Assembly: GCA_013373105.1 (NCBI GenBank) | Contig: JABXIJ010000021.1 | Location: forward strand, 1 to 64,000 | Direction: 5' to 3' | Origin: Flavobacteriaceae bacterium | GTDB lineage: Bacteria; Bacteroidota; Bacteroidia; Flavobacteriales; Flavobacteriaceae | Length of the DNA: 64,000 bases | Shown: positions 36,778-46,833 of the stretch, piece by piece | Layout of the letters: every line of letters begins with the position of its first letter | Position numbering within the stretch: position 1 is the stretch's first letter | Made by a program: the position numbers and the translations under genes | The notes under the pieces: generated by a model | Told to the model about the DNA's origin: nothing | The model's database searches: none | The model's input: only the letters and a program-made list of their open reading frames with translations

Positions 36778-37814
36778 TTGAAACTTTTTAATTCTTTTAA
36801 GAGTACTTTATGCATAGCATCTGTGTAATCTAAGTGTGTTACAATTCTAATTTTACCTTCTCCCATAGGCGTAAGTAAAATGTTTTTTTCTTCCATTCTT
36901 TTTATAAAATTGTCAGCACCAATTTTTTCATCAACATAGAAAATTAGAATATTTGTTTCTACAGGCTCTATTTTAGTTACATAATTACAAGCACTTAAAA
37001 CATCTGCAATTTCTTTTGCTTTTATATGATCTTCTTTTAAGCGCTCTATATGATTTTCTAATGCATAAATTCCTGCAGCTGCCAGAAAACCAACTTGACG
37101 CATAGCGCCACCTAATAACTTTCTTATTCTAAGTGCTTTTGCAATATGTTCTTTTGAACCTAATAAAATAGAACCAACAGGTGTACCTAACCCTTTAGAT
37201 AAACAGATTGATATAGTATCAAATAATTTTCCATATCGAGCTGGACTTTCGTTTTTTTCTACTAAAGCATTAAATAAGCGTGCTCCATCTAAATGATAAC
37301 TTAAATTATTTGCTCTTGCTATTTTTTCGATTTTTTCAAGCTCTTTAAAATCCCAGCAAGCACCTCCTCCTTTATTAGTAGTGTTTTCGATACAAACTAA
37401 TCTAGAAAATGGCACATGAATATCTGATCGCCCAACTACTGCTTCATTTAATTGTTCTGCAGTAAACATTCCTCTAGAACCATCAATTAATTTACAAGTT
37501 ACACCAGCATTAAACGCAGCTCCTCCACCTTCATAATTATATACATGAGCATATTTATCGCAAAACAATTTATCTCCTGGTTGTGTATGTAATTTTATTG
37601 CAGTCTGATTTGCCATAGTTCCAGAAGGAAAAAATAGAGCATCTTCCATACCAAACATATTGGCTGCTTTTTCTTGTAAAGCATTAACAGTAGGATCCAT
37701 TTTAAAAACATCATCACCTACTTTTGCATTCATCATTGCTTTTAACATGCCTTCTGTTGGCCTAGTTACTGTATCTGATATTAAATCTATTGTCATATTT
37801 CTTGTATTATTCAC
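36774..37814 (-). CDS. low-specificity threonine aldolase family
   Basis: A 346-residue PLP enzyme. It has the start [14 protein letters not shown] (about 9-22), [15 protein letters not shown] near 34, [12 protein letters not shown] near 61, the Asp of LDGARLFNA near 173, and the Schiff-base Lys in [12 protein letters not shown] near 203. It cleaves threonine or allo-threonine to glycine and acetaldehyde. It overlaps the upstream metalloprotease gene by eight bases and is presumably cotranscribed with it. Confidence 0.92.
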   Translation of the reverse strand: MNNTRNMTIDLISDTVTRPTEGMLKAMMNAKVGDDVFKMDPTVNALQEKAANMFGMEDALFFPSGTMANQTAIKLHTQPGDKLFCDKYAHVYNYEGGGAAFNAGVTCKLIDGSRGMFTAEQLNEAVVGRSDIHVPFSRLVCIENTTNKGGGACWDFKELEKIEKIARANNLSYHLDGARLFNALVEKNESPARYGKLFDTISICLSKGLGTPVGSILLGSKEHIAKALRIRKLLGGAMRQVGFLAAAGIYALENHIERLKEDHIKAKEIADVLSACNYVTKIEPVETNILIFYVDEKIGADNFIKRMEEKNILLTPMGEGKIRIVTHLDYTDAMHKVLLKELKSFN

Positions 37815-40227
37815 AACTTCCTATTGGTGATCCATCAGGAATTTTTGGTGCTCTTTTATTAATATATTTTGATGGGTCTTTTAAATAATTATTTATCATG
37901 TAAATTAAAGAAGTATCGTATGCTTGTTGCTTTTCTTTTGATTTTTTTGAATTGATATAACTTTTTATTTCATCTAATTTTAAGGCAACAATTGCATTTA
38001 CTTGTTGGTATTGATTTTTACTTGAAGCCAAACTAAATAAAGCTTCTAAAACTTTTACATTAACTAGATGTTGTAACTCACTCAAATAAGCATCTTTGTA
38101 AGATTTTTTAAAGCTGTTATCTATCAAATTATCAATTAATTCCTCCAAAGATAATTTACTATCATCTAAGCTTTTATAAGCAACTAGCCTAGACATTCTT
38201 TGTGGATTTAAAAGTAAACTTAAAGTCATTTCACTTGATGTCTCAACAGCTGAAAAAGGATCAAAAGCTACTCCTAATTTACTTTTAAAAGATTCTCGTG
38301 TTCGACTATAACCATAAGCTCTTGGTGGAAATAAAGACAATTTTTCTTTAGGTATTCCAATTTCATTAACATCTAAAGTTTTTAAAATGGCTTGTAATGC
38401 ATTTCGCTCTAAATCACCAGAAACATGCTTTAAAACAGTTTCATTACCACCTTTAACAGCGTAGTTATATTCTAAACCTCCTACTATTTTTGCTGTAGCT
38501 TCTGTTTGATAGCGATGAAAGAAATATAATGGTACAAAAACATCTTCTAATACAGAATAAGGTTCTCCTGTCTTAATATTATCTGTAGAAAAATTATTTA
38601 TTGCGGCTTTTCTTATTTTTAAAATAGAGTTCAATTCGTCGTAAATATTGTCACCATTATCCCATAAATGTGCAGAAATACTAGCACTTCCTTGTGGTCT
38701 AGCATCAGAATCAGACAAGTATCGTAAACCTTTTTGATAAGCATTTGTTAAAATATTATCTAAAGCTTTGTCTTCATTTACATTTTCTGGAAAATCTTGA
38801 TAAGAATATGCTACTGTTACTTTATCCCACTCTCCTATTTTATTATCATAAGCTTCCGAAAAATCAATTTTTCCATTTTTTAAACTAATCTTTGGATGTG
38901 GATAATCCATCACTGATGATCTACCTGTTGTACTTGCTGCAAAATTATGTGCAAAGCCTAATGTATGGCCAATTTCATGAGCAGATAACTGACGTATTCT
39001 AGCAATTGCCATTTGTAAAGCAAAATCATCGTTATCATCATTATCTTTATAAGGCGCTTGCAAAGCCTGTGCAATTAAAAAGTCTTGACGAATACGTAAA
39101 CTTCCTAAACTTACATGCCCTTTAATTATTTCACCTGTTCTTGGATCAGAAATATTTGCACCATAACTCCAACCTCTTGTACTTCTATGAACCCATTGTA
39201 CAACATTGTAGCGCACATCTAAAATATCTGCACCTTCAGGCAACATTTTAAACTGAAATGCATTCTTATAACCAGCTGCTTCAAAGGCTTGATTCCACCA
39301 TCTACCACCTTCTAACAAAGCACTTCTAACAGGTTCTGGAGTTCCTCTATCTAAATAATAAATTATTGGTTCTACTGGTTCAGATATTTGAGCAGTTGGA
39401 TTCTTCTTTTTTAAACGATGTCTGTAAATAAAACGTTTAGTAATAGATTGATTTACAGGAGTTGAATAGTCCATGTAAGACATTGGAAATGAACCTGAAC
39501 GTGGATCAAATTTTCTTGGTTTATAGCCATTATCTGGTAATTCTACAAAAGAATAGTGCTGATGCACTGTAACTGCAGTTGCATCTGGAGTTACACTTCT
39601 AATATTAAAGCCTTTTGGTGTTCCTTTAAATGTCAATAATACATCAAATTCAACATTTTTTGGAAATGCTTTTGTTCGATCTAAATTAAATGCACTTCTA
39701 CTTTTATCTAAGCTATAATTTCCTTGATTGTTACTTGCCAACCTTCTAGCTACTCCATGAACGTCTCTCATAAAAAATGAAGTTGCATCAACCAAAAAAG
39801 TATTGCCCTTTGTTTCTTTAATAATAAAACCATGCAGTACAGATTTTGCAAAAGCTTCTTTAACAGAGTTCTTTTCTTCTTTATTATCTGTAATTGCTCT
39901 AAAATTTTGATTAGGTTGAATCATTAAAATTTTATTACCTGCTTTTTTAAAAAAAACAACAGCACCACCACCTAACTGCCCTCTATCTAGCCCTATATCA
40001 TTAGAACCAATACCTTCAGATAATGCACTTATATATAAAAACTCTTGTTCTAATTTATCAATTTCTATAAATAGTTTATCAGTATTTTCATCATAATAAA
40101 AGGTAAAATACCCATCGTATTTTGTTATGCCTTTTTGAAGATTTTTTCCTGTTTTATCTTCAAAAAATTGAGAAAAACTAAATTGAATTGATAAAAAGAG
40201 AATAAAGAAAAGTGTTGCTTTTTTCAT
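37807..40227 (-). CDS. secreted zinc metalloprotease (DUF5117/DUF4953 type)
   Basis: An 806-residue protein with a signal peptide (about 1-19). A DUF5117-like N-terminal domain (about 60-290) leads to a zincin domain with the extended zinc motif [13 protein letters not shown] (near residue 414). The long C-terminal part (DUF4953-like) contains the conserved DNILTNAY region. Such proteins are frequent in Bacteroidota and are exported. Substrates are unknown. Position gives no further clue besides coupling to the threonine aldolase gene. Confidence 0.9.
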   Translation of the reverse strand: MKKATLFFILFLSIQFSFSQFFEDKTGKNLQKGITKYDGYFTFYYDENTDKLFIEIDKLEQEFLYISALSEGIGSNDIGLDRGQLGGGAVVFFKKAGNKILMIQPNQNFRAITDNKEEKNSVKEAFAKSVLHGFIIKETKGNTFLVDATSFFMRDVHGVARRLASNNQGNYSLDKSRSAFNLDRTKAFPKNVEFDVLLTFKGTPKGFNIRSVTPDATAVTVHQHYSFVELPDNGYKPRKFDPRSGSFPMSYMDYSTPVNQSITKRFIYRHRLKKKNPTAQISEPVEPIIYYLDRGTPEPVRSALLEGGRWWNQAFEAAGYKNAFQFKMLPEGADILDVRYNVVQWVHRSTRGWSYGANISDPRTGEIIKGHVSLGSLRIRQDFLIAQALQAPYKDNDDNDDFALQMAIARIRQLSAHEIGHTLGFAHNFAASTTGRSSVMDYPHPKISLKNGKIDFSEAYDNKIGEWDKVTVAYSYQDFPENVNEDKALDNILTNAYQKGLRYLSDSDARPQGSASISAHLWDNGDNIYDELNSILKIRKAAINNFSTDNIKTGEPYSVLEDVFVPLYFFHRYQTEATAKIVGGLEYNYAVKGGNETVLKHVSGDLERNALQAILKTLDVNEIGIPKEKLSLFPPRAYGYSRTRESFKSKLGVAFDPFSAVETSSEMTLSLLLNPQRMSRLVAYKSLDDSKLSLEELIDNLIDNSFKKSYKDAYLSELQHLVNVKVLEALFSLASSKNQYQQVNAIVALKLDEIKSYINSKKSKEKQQAYDTSLIYMINNYLKDPSKYINKRAPKIPDGSPIGSCE

Positions 40228-40275
40228 GTTTAAATAATTTGCATAAAGCTAAAAAATAACAAGCAGTTTTAAAAC

Positions 40276-40305
40276 TTGTTATGAGTAAAAAATGATTTAT
40301 TTTTG
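40276..40305 (+). promoter_or_regulatory. consensus promoter of prfB
   Basis: TTG at 40276-40278 and TATTTTTG at 40298-40305 are spaced by 19 bases, an excellent match to the Bacteroidota TTG-N17-23-TAnnTTTG promoter. The prfB ATG is only nine bases after the box, so the message is close to leaderless. Confidence 0.75.
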
Positions 40306-40313
40306 TTTTTTGT

Positions 40314-41405
40314 ATGATTACACAAGACCAAATAAAAGATATTTCCTTAAGAATAGACAAGCTAAAAAAGTATTTAGAAATAGATAAAAAGCTTATCGAA
40401 ATTACAAACGAAGAAGAAAAAACTGCAAATCCTGATTTTTGGAACAATCCTAAAGAAGCTGAAAAGCTAATGAAGAGCTTACGTTTTAAAAAGAAATGGG
40501 TAGAAGATTACAATAAAATTAAAACTTTAAATGAAGATTTAAATGTATTGTATGAATTTTATAAAGAAGGTGAAGTTGAAGAAAATGAAATTGGTGTACA
40601 ATTTGAAAAAGTAAGTAGTTTTTTAGAAGATATTGAGTTTAAAAATATGCTTTCTGAAGAAGGAGACTCCCTTTCTGCAACCATTCAAATTACAGCTGGT
40701 GCTGGAGGTACAGAAAGTTGTGATTGGACAGAAATGCTTTTTAGAATGTATTCTATGTGGGCAGAAAAACAAGGTTTTAAATTAAAAACCTTGAATTATC
40801 AAGCTGGAGATACAGCTGGTATTAAAACTGTTACTGTAGAGGTTGAAGGTGATTATGCTTTTGGTTGGTTAAAAGGTGAAAATGGAGTGCATAGATTAGT
40901 ACGCATTTCTCCTTTCGATTCAAACGCTAAACGTCATACAAGTTTTTCTTCTGTATATGTCTATCCTGTTGCAGATGATAGCATAGAAATAGAAATAAAT
41001 CCTGCAGATATAGAAATTACTACTGCACGTTCAAGTGGTGCAGGAGGACAAAATGTGAATAAAGTTGAAACCAAAGTACAACTATTACATAAACCTACAG
41101 GCATACAAATACAATGTTCTAATTCTCGTTCTCAACATGATAATAGAGCTACTGCATTACAAATGTTAAAGTCTCAATTGTATGAAATTGAACTACAAAA
41201 GCAACAAGCTGCAAGAGATGATATTGAGGCAAACAAATTAAAAAATGAATGGGGAAGCCAAATAAGAAATTATGTAATGCATCCTTATAAGTTAGTTAAA
41301 GATGTAAGAACAGGTCATGAAACTGGAAATGTAGATGCAGTTATGGATGGCAATATAAATTCGTTTCTAAAAGCATATTTAATGTTAAACGGACAAAAAA
41401 ACTAA
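40314..41405 (+). CDS. prfB: peptide chain release factor 2
   Basis: RF2 releases peptides at TGA and TAA codons. The 363-residue protein has the codon-recognising tripeptide S199-P200-F201 and the catalytic GGQ at 244-246. It is read in a single frame: no CTT-TGA programmed +1 frameshift is present near residue 25, unlike E. coli, so it lacks that self-regulation. The start is close behind a very good promoter. Confidence 0.97.
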   Translation: MITQDQIKDISLRIDKLKKYLEIDKKLIEITNEEEKTANPDFWNNPKEAEKLMKSLRFKKKWVEDYNKIKTLNEDLNVLYEFYKEGEVEENEIGVQFEKVSSFLEDIEFKNMLSEEGDSLSATIQITAGAGGTESCDWTEMLFRMYSMWAEKQGFKLKTLNYQAGDTAGIKTVTVEVEGDYAFGWLKGENGVHRLVRISPFDSNAKRHTSFSSVYVYPVADDSIEIEINPADIEITTARSSGAGGQNVNKVETKVQLLHKPTGIQIQCSNSRSQHDNRATALQMLKSQLYEIELQKQQAARDDIEANKLKNEWGSQIRNYVMHPYKLVKDVRTGHETGNVDAVMDGNINSFLKAYLMLNGQKN

Positions 41406-41412
41406 ACAAATT

Positions 41413-41754
41413 ATGATTAAAATATACCATAACCCACGCTGTAGAAAATCAAGAGAAGGATTACTAATTCTTGAAAATTCAGGCAAAAAGTTTGATGTTA
41501 TAAAGTATTTAGACAATCCTTTAACATTCCAAGAGCTTTCAGAAATTATAGAACTTCTAAAAATTTCACCAGTTCAACTTGTAAGGAAAAACGAAAAAAT
41601 TTGGAAGGAGAACTATAAAAATAAAGACTTAAATGATAAAGAAATTATACAAGCAATGGTAAATAATCCAAAGCTAATTGAAAGACCTGTAGTAGTCTAT
41701 AACTCTAAAGCTGTAATAGGTAGACCACCTGAAAATATTTTAAAATTATTCTAA
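41413..41754 (+). CDS. ArsC/glutaredoxin-type reductase family protein
   Basis: A 113-residue thioredoxin-fold protein of the ArsC/Spx/YffB group. It has YHNPRCRKSREGL near residue 5 with the active Cys10, a segment around RKNEKIWK near 58, and RPVVVYNSKAVIGRPPE near 92. It could reduce arsenate with glutathione or glutaredoxin, but no arsB/arsR lies nearby and many relatives are not arsenate reductases. It lies eight bases after prfB and is likely cotranscribed. Confidence 0.85.
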   Translation: MIKIYHNPRCRKSREGLLILENSGKKFDVIKYLDNPLTFQELSEIIELLKISPVQLVRKNEKIWKENYKNKDLNDKEIIQAMVNNPKLIERPVVVYNSKAVIGRPPENILKLF

Positions 41755-41844
41755 ATAATTTCCAAGGAAAATAGTTTAACTTTTTCTTAACCAAAAAAAC
41801 ATCCTTTTAGTTTGAATTTTGCGGTGAACTAAAATAACAGCATT

Positions 41845-44313
41845 TTGAATAAAAAAATAAGTTTACTATTAATTTTATTACTAACATTTTCATCAATTTT
41901 CGCGCAAAACGAAATCACAATTTCAGGAAAAGTAATAGATGCATTATCTAAACAACCTTTAGAATATGCTACAATTGTTATTAAAAATACAGATAACAAT
42001 AAAATTAGTGGAGGTATTACTGATGCCCAAGGTATGTTTTCGGTTAAAACTCCTGCAGGAAATTATGAAATAAGTATAGAGTTTATTTCTTTTAAATCTA
42101 AAAAGTTTCCTAAACAAAATATAACTAAAGACCTAAATTTAGGAACTATTTCATTATCAGAAGATGCAAAATCATTAGACGAAGTTGTTGTTATTGCAGA
42201 AAAAACAACAGTAGACATTCGTTTAGATAAAAAGATTTTTAACATCGGTAAAGATTTATCAATTAGAGGTGGTAACGCTAGTGATGTATTAGGAAATGTA
42301 CCTTCTGTACAAGTAGATGTTGAAGGTAATGTAAGCTTACGAGGTAACAGCAATGTTACTATTTTAATTGATGGTAGACCAAGTGCTTTAGTTGGTATTA
42401 ACGGTGCTGATGCATTAAGACAAATTCCAGCAGAAGCTATAGAAAAAGTAGAAGTTATTACATCTCCTTCTGCCAGATATGATGCTGAAGGAACTGCGGG
42501 TATTTTAAATATCATTTTAAGAAAAAATAAACTTGTTGGTTTTAACGGTTCTTTACAATTAGACTCAGGATATCCAGAAAGATATGGTACAGCATTTAAT
42601 GCAAACTGGAGAACAAAAAAATGGAATTTATTTACTAATACAGGTTTTAGGTACAATGCAACTCCTGGTAATGCCTTTAACGATTCAAAATTCTTATCGC
42701 CAAATGCTCAAAATGCAAGAGTTGTAGAATCTAGATTTTTCGACAGATTAGGTCGTTCTTTATTCACAAGTTTTGGTGCAGAATACTACTTAAATGAAAG
42801 ATCAAGTATTATTGCCAATGTTGTTTTTAATTTGGGTAATGATGATGATGTAAACACAAATACCATTAATAGATTTGCTACAAATGGTAATCTAAATGAA
42901 GCTACATTAAGAACTGAATCAGAAGGTGAAGATGAAGAAAGAATTCAATATACTTTAGATTATGTAAATAATTTTGATGGTAATGGAAAAAAATTAACCG
43001 TAAACCTACAGTATTCTACAGAAGTTGAAGATATTTTAAATAATATTACTGAATTCGATACCACTCAAAGCAATAATATTTTCTTGAACGATTTAGAGCA
43101 AGTATTAGAAGATCAAGATGAAAACAGATTTTTATTACAGGCAGATTATGTAGTTCCTGTTGGAGAATCTACACAATATGAAGCAGGTTATAGAGGAAAT
43201 TATAGAGACATTTTTAATAAATTTTTCTTAGCTGAAAGACAAGTTTTTCCAAATGGACCTCTTGTACCAGATGCTGGTTTAAATAATTCCTTTAACTATA
43301 AAGAATGGGTAAATGCAGCTTATTTACAATATGGAAAAAAGTTTGGTAAGTTTAACCTTTTAGCTGGTTTACGTTACGAATACACAAATGTTGAAATTGC
43401 TCAACAAACTTCAAATACAGTAGATAAAAAAAGTTATGGTAATTTATTCCCAACAATTAATTTAGGTTATGAAATAAAGGATGGAGACAACATTACTTTT
43501 GGATACAATAGAAGAATTAGAAGACCAAGAGGACGTTTCTTAAATCCATTTCCAAGTCGTTCAAGTGAGAGTAACATCTTTAGTGGTAATGTAGATTTAA
43601 ACCCAGTAATTACAGATGCATTTGATATTGGTTTCTTAAAAAGATTAGGAAAATTCACTTTAAGTACATCTTTATATTACAATACAAGTAACGATAACTG
43701 GGAGTTTATTCAAGAAGATACTGGAGATATTACCGATAATGGAGACCCAGTAACAAGAAGATTTCCTATAAACTTATCAACAGAAAACAGACTAGGTTTT
43801 GAATTTACTTTAAACTATAAACCATTTAAAGTTTGGAATATTAATAGTGATTTTAACTTATTTAGAGTTACTAGTGAAGGAAACTATACAAATCCAAACA
43901 CTATGCAAACAACAGATTTCGGATTTGAAAATACTGCTTTCTTTATTCGTTTAAATCAAAAAATTACTTTACCAAGTAAAATAGATTTGCAAATTAACTC
44001 AAACTATAGAGGTCCTAATAGAAATGCACAGTCTACTAATAAAGGAATCTTTAGTATGAACATTGCTGCAAGTAGAGATTTCTTTGATGAAAAAGCTTCA
44101 TTAAGTTTAAATGTTAGTGATGTATTTAATAGTAGAAAAAGATTATCAACTACAATTATACCTGGTTTTTCTGAGCAATATGGTGAGTTTCAATGGAGAG
44201 AGCGCCAAATTCGTTTAAGTTTTGTTTATCGTTTCAATCAGAACAAGAAAAATCAAAGAGGAAATAGAAATGAGTACGAAGATGATGGTGGTGGAGAAGG
44301 TTTTAGTAAATAA
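41845..44313 (+). CDS. TonB-dependent-receptor-like outer-membrane beta-barrel protein
   Basis: An 822-residue protein with a TTG start. It has a signal peptide (about 1-20), a carboxypeptidase-like sandwich (about 25-105), a plug-like region (about 115-225: LGNVPSVQVDVEGNVSLRG; NVTILIDGRPSALVG), and a long beta-barrel of the OMP_b-brl_3 type. The tail is rich in Asn, Arg and Gly (NQRGNRNEYEDDGGGE). This group differs from classical siderophore receptors and its ligands are mostly unknown. It ends before a strong terminator and is transcribed alone. Confidence 0.9.
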   Translation: MNKKISLLLILLLTFSSIFAQNEITISGKVIDALSKQPLEYATIVIKNTDNNKISGGITDAQGMFSVKTPAGNYEISIEFISFKSKKFPKQNITKDLNLGTISLSEDAKSLDEVVVIAEKTTVDIRLDKKIFNIGKDLSIRGGNASDVLGNVPSVQVDVEGNVSLRGNSNVTILIDGRPSALVGINGADALRQIPAEAIEKVEVITSPSARYDAEGTAGILNIILRKNKLVGFNGSLQLDSGYPERYGTAFNANWRTKKWNLFTNTGFRYNATPGNAFNDSKFLSPNAQNARVVESRFFDRLGRSLFTSFGAEYYLNERSSIIANVVFNLGNDDDVNTNTINRFATNGNLNEATLRTESEGEDEERIQYTLDYVNNFDGNGKKLTVNLQYSTEVEDILNNITEFDTTQSNNIFLNDLEQVLEDQDENRFLLQADYVVPVGESTQYEAGYRGNYRDIFNKFFLAERQVFPNGPLVPDAGLNNSFNYKEWVNAAYLQYGKKFGKFNLLAGLRYEYTNVEIAQQTSNTVDKKSYGNLFPTINLGYEIKDGDNITFGYNRRIRRPRGRFLNPFPSRSSESNIFSGNVDLNPVITDAFDIGFLKRLGKFTLSTSLYYNTSNDNWEFIQEDTGDITDNGDPVTRRFPINLSTENRLGFEFTLNYKPFKVWNINSDFNLFRVTSEGNYTNPNTMQTTDFGFENTAFFIRLNQKITLPSKIDLQINSNYRGPNRNAQSTNKGIFSMNIAASRDFFDEKASLSLNVSDVFNSRKRLSTTIIPGFSEQYGEFQWRERQIRLSFVYRFNQNKKNQRGNRNEYEDDGGGEGFSK

Positions 44314-44331
44314 TAAAATATAAGACAAACA

Positions 44332-44370
44332 AAAAAACTCGATTTTGAAATTCAAAATCGAGTTTTTTTT
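44332..44370 (+). terminator. strong Rho-independent terminator
   Basis: AAAACTCGATTTTG pairs perfectly with CAAAATCGAGTTTT around a short AAATT loop, followed by a run of T. With A residues on the other side it should work in both directions, serving the outer-membrane protein gene and the small gene converging from 44560. Confidence 0.92.
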
Positions 44371-44386
44371 ATGATATAAATGCTAA

Positions 44387-44560
44387 TTATTTTCCTTCAG
44401 CTGCTTTTTTACCTTCTCTTTTTAATTTCATGTTTTCCCAAATTGTACCTCCAATCCAATAAGGAACAACAAAGGTCAATAAAAAAATTAACAGCCAAAA
44501 ACCAGCTGTAAAAATAAACATGAATAAAACTAGTCCTGAAAATTCCGAAAATTCTAACAT
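44387..44560 (-). CDS. 57-residue membrane protein
   Basis: A short gene encoding a 57-residue protein with one or two membrane helices (about 8-33), then VPYWIGGTIWENMKLKREG and a Lys/Glu-rich tail. Hydrophobic core, charged C terminus, clean start and stop, and a terminator just beyond the stop support it as real. Its function is unknown. It diverges from fumC, whose promoter lies just upstream. Confidence 0.7.
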   Translation of the reverse strand: MLEFSEFSGLVLFMFIFTAGFWLLIFLLTFVVPYWIGGTIWENMKLKREGKKAAEGK

Positions 44561-44678
44561 TTGTTCTTTAAATTTTAATATTGCAAAAATAGAAAAATGT
44601 TTTATAAAAACATAATATCAAATAAAAAAATACATCATTGTATTCTTAAATTTTGCAGTTAAATTGTATCATATTTTG

Positions 44679-44686
44679 TAAATTTG
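44679..44686 (+). promoter_or_regulatory. -7 promoter box of fumC
   Basis: TAAATTTG matches TAnnTTTG, with TTTG at 44652-44655 23 bases upstream as a possible -33 element. The TTG inside this box is the first in-frame start of the frame, so it cannot be the real start. The ATG at 44711 follows at a suitable distance. Confidence 0.6.
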
Positions 44687-44710
44687 CAAAAACAAAAAAT
44701 CACAAACAAA

Positions 44711-46111
44711 ATGACAAAATTCCGTGTAGAAAAAGATACTATGGGTAATGTAAATGTGCCAGCAGATAAATACTGGGGTGCACAAACAGAACGTTCTCGA
44801 AACAATTTTAAAATAGGACCAGAAGCGTCTATGCCTTTAGAAATTGTACATGGTTTTGCGTATTTAAAAAAAGCTGCAGCATACACAAATTGTGAGTTAG
44901 GCGTATTATCTACAGAAAAAAGAGATTTAATAGCACAAGTTTGTGATGAAATTTTAGCTGGCAAACACAATAGTCAATTTCCTTTGGTTATTTGGCAAAC
45001 TGGTTCTGGTACTCAAAGTAACATGAATGTTAATGAAGTAATTGCTAATAGAGCTCATGAAATTGCTGGTAAAGTTATAGGTGAAGGTGAAAAAACCATT
45101 CAGCCTAATGATGATGTTAACAAATCACAATCATCAAACGATACTTTTCCAACAGGAATGCATATTGCTGCATATAAAAAGATTGTAGAAACTACAATTC
45201 CTGGAGTTGAACAACTAAGAAATACTTTACAAAAAAAAGCAGAGGCTTTTGCAAATGTTGTAAAAATTGGACGAACTCATTTAATGGATGCTACTCCCCT
45301 AACCTTAGGTCAGGAATTTTCTGGTTATGTAGCTCAACTTAACTTTGGTTTAAAAGCTTTACAAAATTCATTGGCTCATTTAAGCCAATTAGCTTTAGGA
45401 GGAACAGCTGTAGGTACAGGTTTAAATACACCAAAAGGTTACGATGTTTTAGTAGCTAAATATATTGCTGAATTTACTGGTTTACCATTTGTAACTGCAG
45501 AAAACAAGTTTGAGGCTTTAGCTGCACATGATGCTTTAGTTGAAACACATGCAGCGTTAAAACAACTTGCTGTTTCTTTAAATAAAATAGCTAATGATAT
45601 TCGTTTAATGGCTTCAGGACCTCGATCTGGAATTGGAGAGTTAATTATTCCTGCTAATGAACCAGGTTCATCAATAATGCCTGGTAAAGTAAATCCCACT
45701 CAAGCAGAGGCTATAACAATGGTTTGTGCTCAAGTAATGGGTAATGATGTTGCTGTTACAATAGGTGGAACTCAAGGACATTACGAACTAAACGTGTTTA
45801 AACCAATGATGGCTGCAAACGTATTACAATCTGCTCAATTAATTGGTGATGCTTGTATTTCATTTGATGTAAATTGCGCAGCTGGTATAGAACCAAATCA
45901 TGCTAGAATTAAAGAATTGGTAGATAATTCTTTGATGTTAGTTACAGCTTTAAATACCAAAATTGGATACTATAAAGCTGCTGAAATTGCAAATACAGCT
46001 CATAAAAATGGAACTACCCTAAAAGAAGAAGCTATCAATTTAGGTTATGTAACAGCAGAAGATTATGATGCCTGGGTAAAGCCAGAAGACATGACTGGTA
46101 GTTTAAAATAA
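44711..46111 (+). CDS. fumC: class II fumarate hydratase
   Basis: FumC hydrates fumarate to malate in the citric acid cycle without an iron-sulfur cluster. The 466-residue protein begins [12 protein letters not shown]. It has [13 protein letters not shown] near residue 18, [13 protein letters not shown] near 98, and the superfamily signature [11 protein letters not shown] at 319-329. The ATG at 44711 is chosen because the earlier TTG lies in the promoter. It also serves to recycle fumarate made by purB and argH. Confidence 0.97.
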   Translation: MTKFRVEKDTMGNVNVPADKYWGAQTERSRNNFKIGPEASMPLEIVHGFAYLKKAAAYTNCELGVLSTEKRDLIAQVCDEILAGKHNSQFPLVIWQTGSGTQSNMNVNEVIANRAHEIAGKVIGEGEKTIQPNDDVNKSQSSNDTFPTGMHIAAYKKIVETTIPGVEQLRNTLQKKAEAFANVVKIGRTHLMDATPLTLGQEFSGYVAQLNFGLKALQNSLAHLSQLALGGTAVGTGLNTPKGYDVLVAKYIAEFTGLPFVTAENKFEALAAHDALVETHAALKQLAVSLNKIANDIRLMASGPRSGIGELIIPANEPGSSIMPGKVNPTQAEAITMVCAQVMGNDVAVTIGGTQGHYELNVFKPMMAANVLQSAQLIGDACISFDVNCAAGIEPNHARIKELVDNSLMLVTALNTKIGYYKAAEIANTAHKNGTTLKEEAINLGYVTAEDYDAWVKPEDMTGSLK

Positions 46112-46135
46112 CAATTTAATATCCTATTTAATTAT

Positions 46136-46222
46136 ATGAAAAAGCTAATTTTTGCTTTACTATTAATAGTTCCACTTGTTTATGCATTTAGTAATGAAAT
46201 TATAGATACAACTGTATTTTAA
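46136..46222 (+). CDS. possible 28-residue peptide
   Basis: A 28-codon frame after fumC gives a hydrophobic N terminus (KKLIFALLLIVPLVYAF) and a short polar tail, like a cut-off signal peptide. It ends just before the terminator at 46248. It may be a small membrane peptide or chance; only the start context and position speak for it. Confidence 0.3.
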   Translation: MKKLIFALLLIVPLVYAFSNEIIDTTVF

Positions 46223-46247
46223 AAACATTATTGTTTCCTAAAAATTC

Positions 46248-46277
46248 AAAAGCCGAAAATTAATTTTCGGCTTTTTT
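46248..46277. terminator. bidirectional terminator between fumC and the DinB gene
   Basis: AAAAGCCGAAAAT (46248-46260) and ATTTTCGGCTTTT (46263-46275) are perfect inverted arms with T runs on one side and A on the other. It serves fumC (plus) and the DinB-family gene (minus, whose stop is at 46278). Confidence 0.9.
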
Positions 46278-46787
46278 TTATAAATAATACTTTCTTAATA
46301 CATTAAGATGATGTCTTTGATGACCTGATAATAAATATCCAATAGCTCTTACAGATAAAATATTTCCAGATGCTTTTCCTTTTCTAAGTAAAGCTTCTTC
46401 AGTAAAACTCAAATACATTTGAGCTGTTGATACTCTTAAAGTTGCCATTTCATTTAATAAAAAGTAATAATCTCTTTCTTTTGCAAATGAATTTAGCACA
46501 TATTCATCTTGATTAAACCCTGGTAAATCTACACCTTCATTTCTAGCAAAACACAAAGCTCTATAAGCAAAAACTCGTTCAGCATCAATTAGATGTTGAA
46601 TAACTTCTTTAATCGTCCATTTATTAGGTTTATAAGAATAATTAAATTTATCCTTATCAACTTTTCGTAAAACACCATCAAATTCTTGCTGATAATCTTT
46701 TAAATTTTCTACAATATATTTACCATTTGCAATTATTGGTTTTATATAACCAGAATAAAATGGAGCATATTCATTTTCAGATATCAT
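46278..46787 (-). CDS. DinB family protein
   Basis: A 169-residue four-helix-bundle protein of the DinB/YfiT type. The three metal-binding His residues are visible: TIKEVIQHLIDAERV (first His) and GHQRHHLNVL near the C terminus (second and third). Members are thiol- or metal-dependent enzymes of varied and often unknown function. The start is placed at the ATG at 46787 (MISENEYAP); the 14 residues before it in frame look like read-through of the promoter region shared with hutI. Confidence 0.85.
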   Translation of the reverse strand: MISENEYAPFYSGYIKPIIANGKYIVENLKDYQQEFDGVLRKVDKDKFNYSYKPNKWTIKEVIQHLIDAERVFAYRALCFARNEGVDLPGFNQDEYVLNSFAKERDYYFLLNEMATLRVSTAQMYLSFTEEALLRKGKASGNILSVRAIGYLLSGHQRHHLNVLRKYYL

Positions 46788-46833
46788 TATTAAGAATTTA
46801 TGTAAGTTTGCTAAGCTAAAAATAAGCATTTAA

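Noticed and set aside
41413..41754. Arsenic resistance locus
   Set aside because: Only a single ArsC-fold gene is present, with no arsenite exporter or ArsR nearby.
44684..44710. Upstream TTG start for fumC
   Set aside because: It lies inside the TAAATTTG promoter box; the ATG at 44711 gives the normal N terminus.
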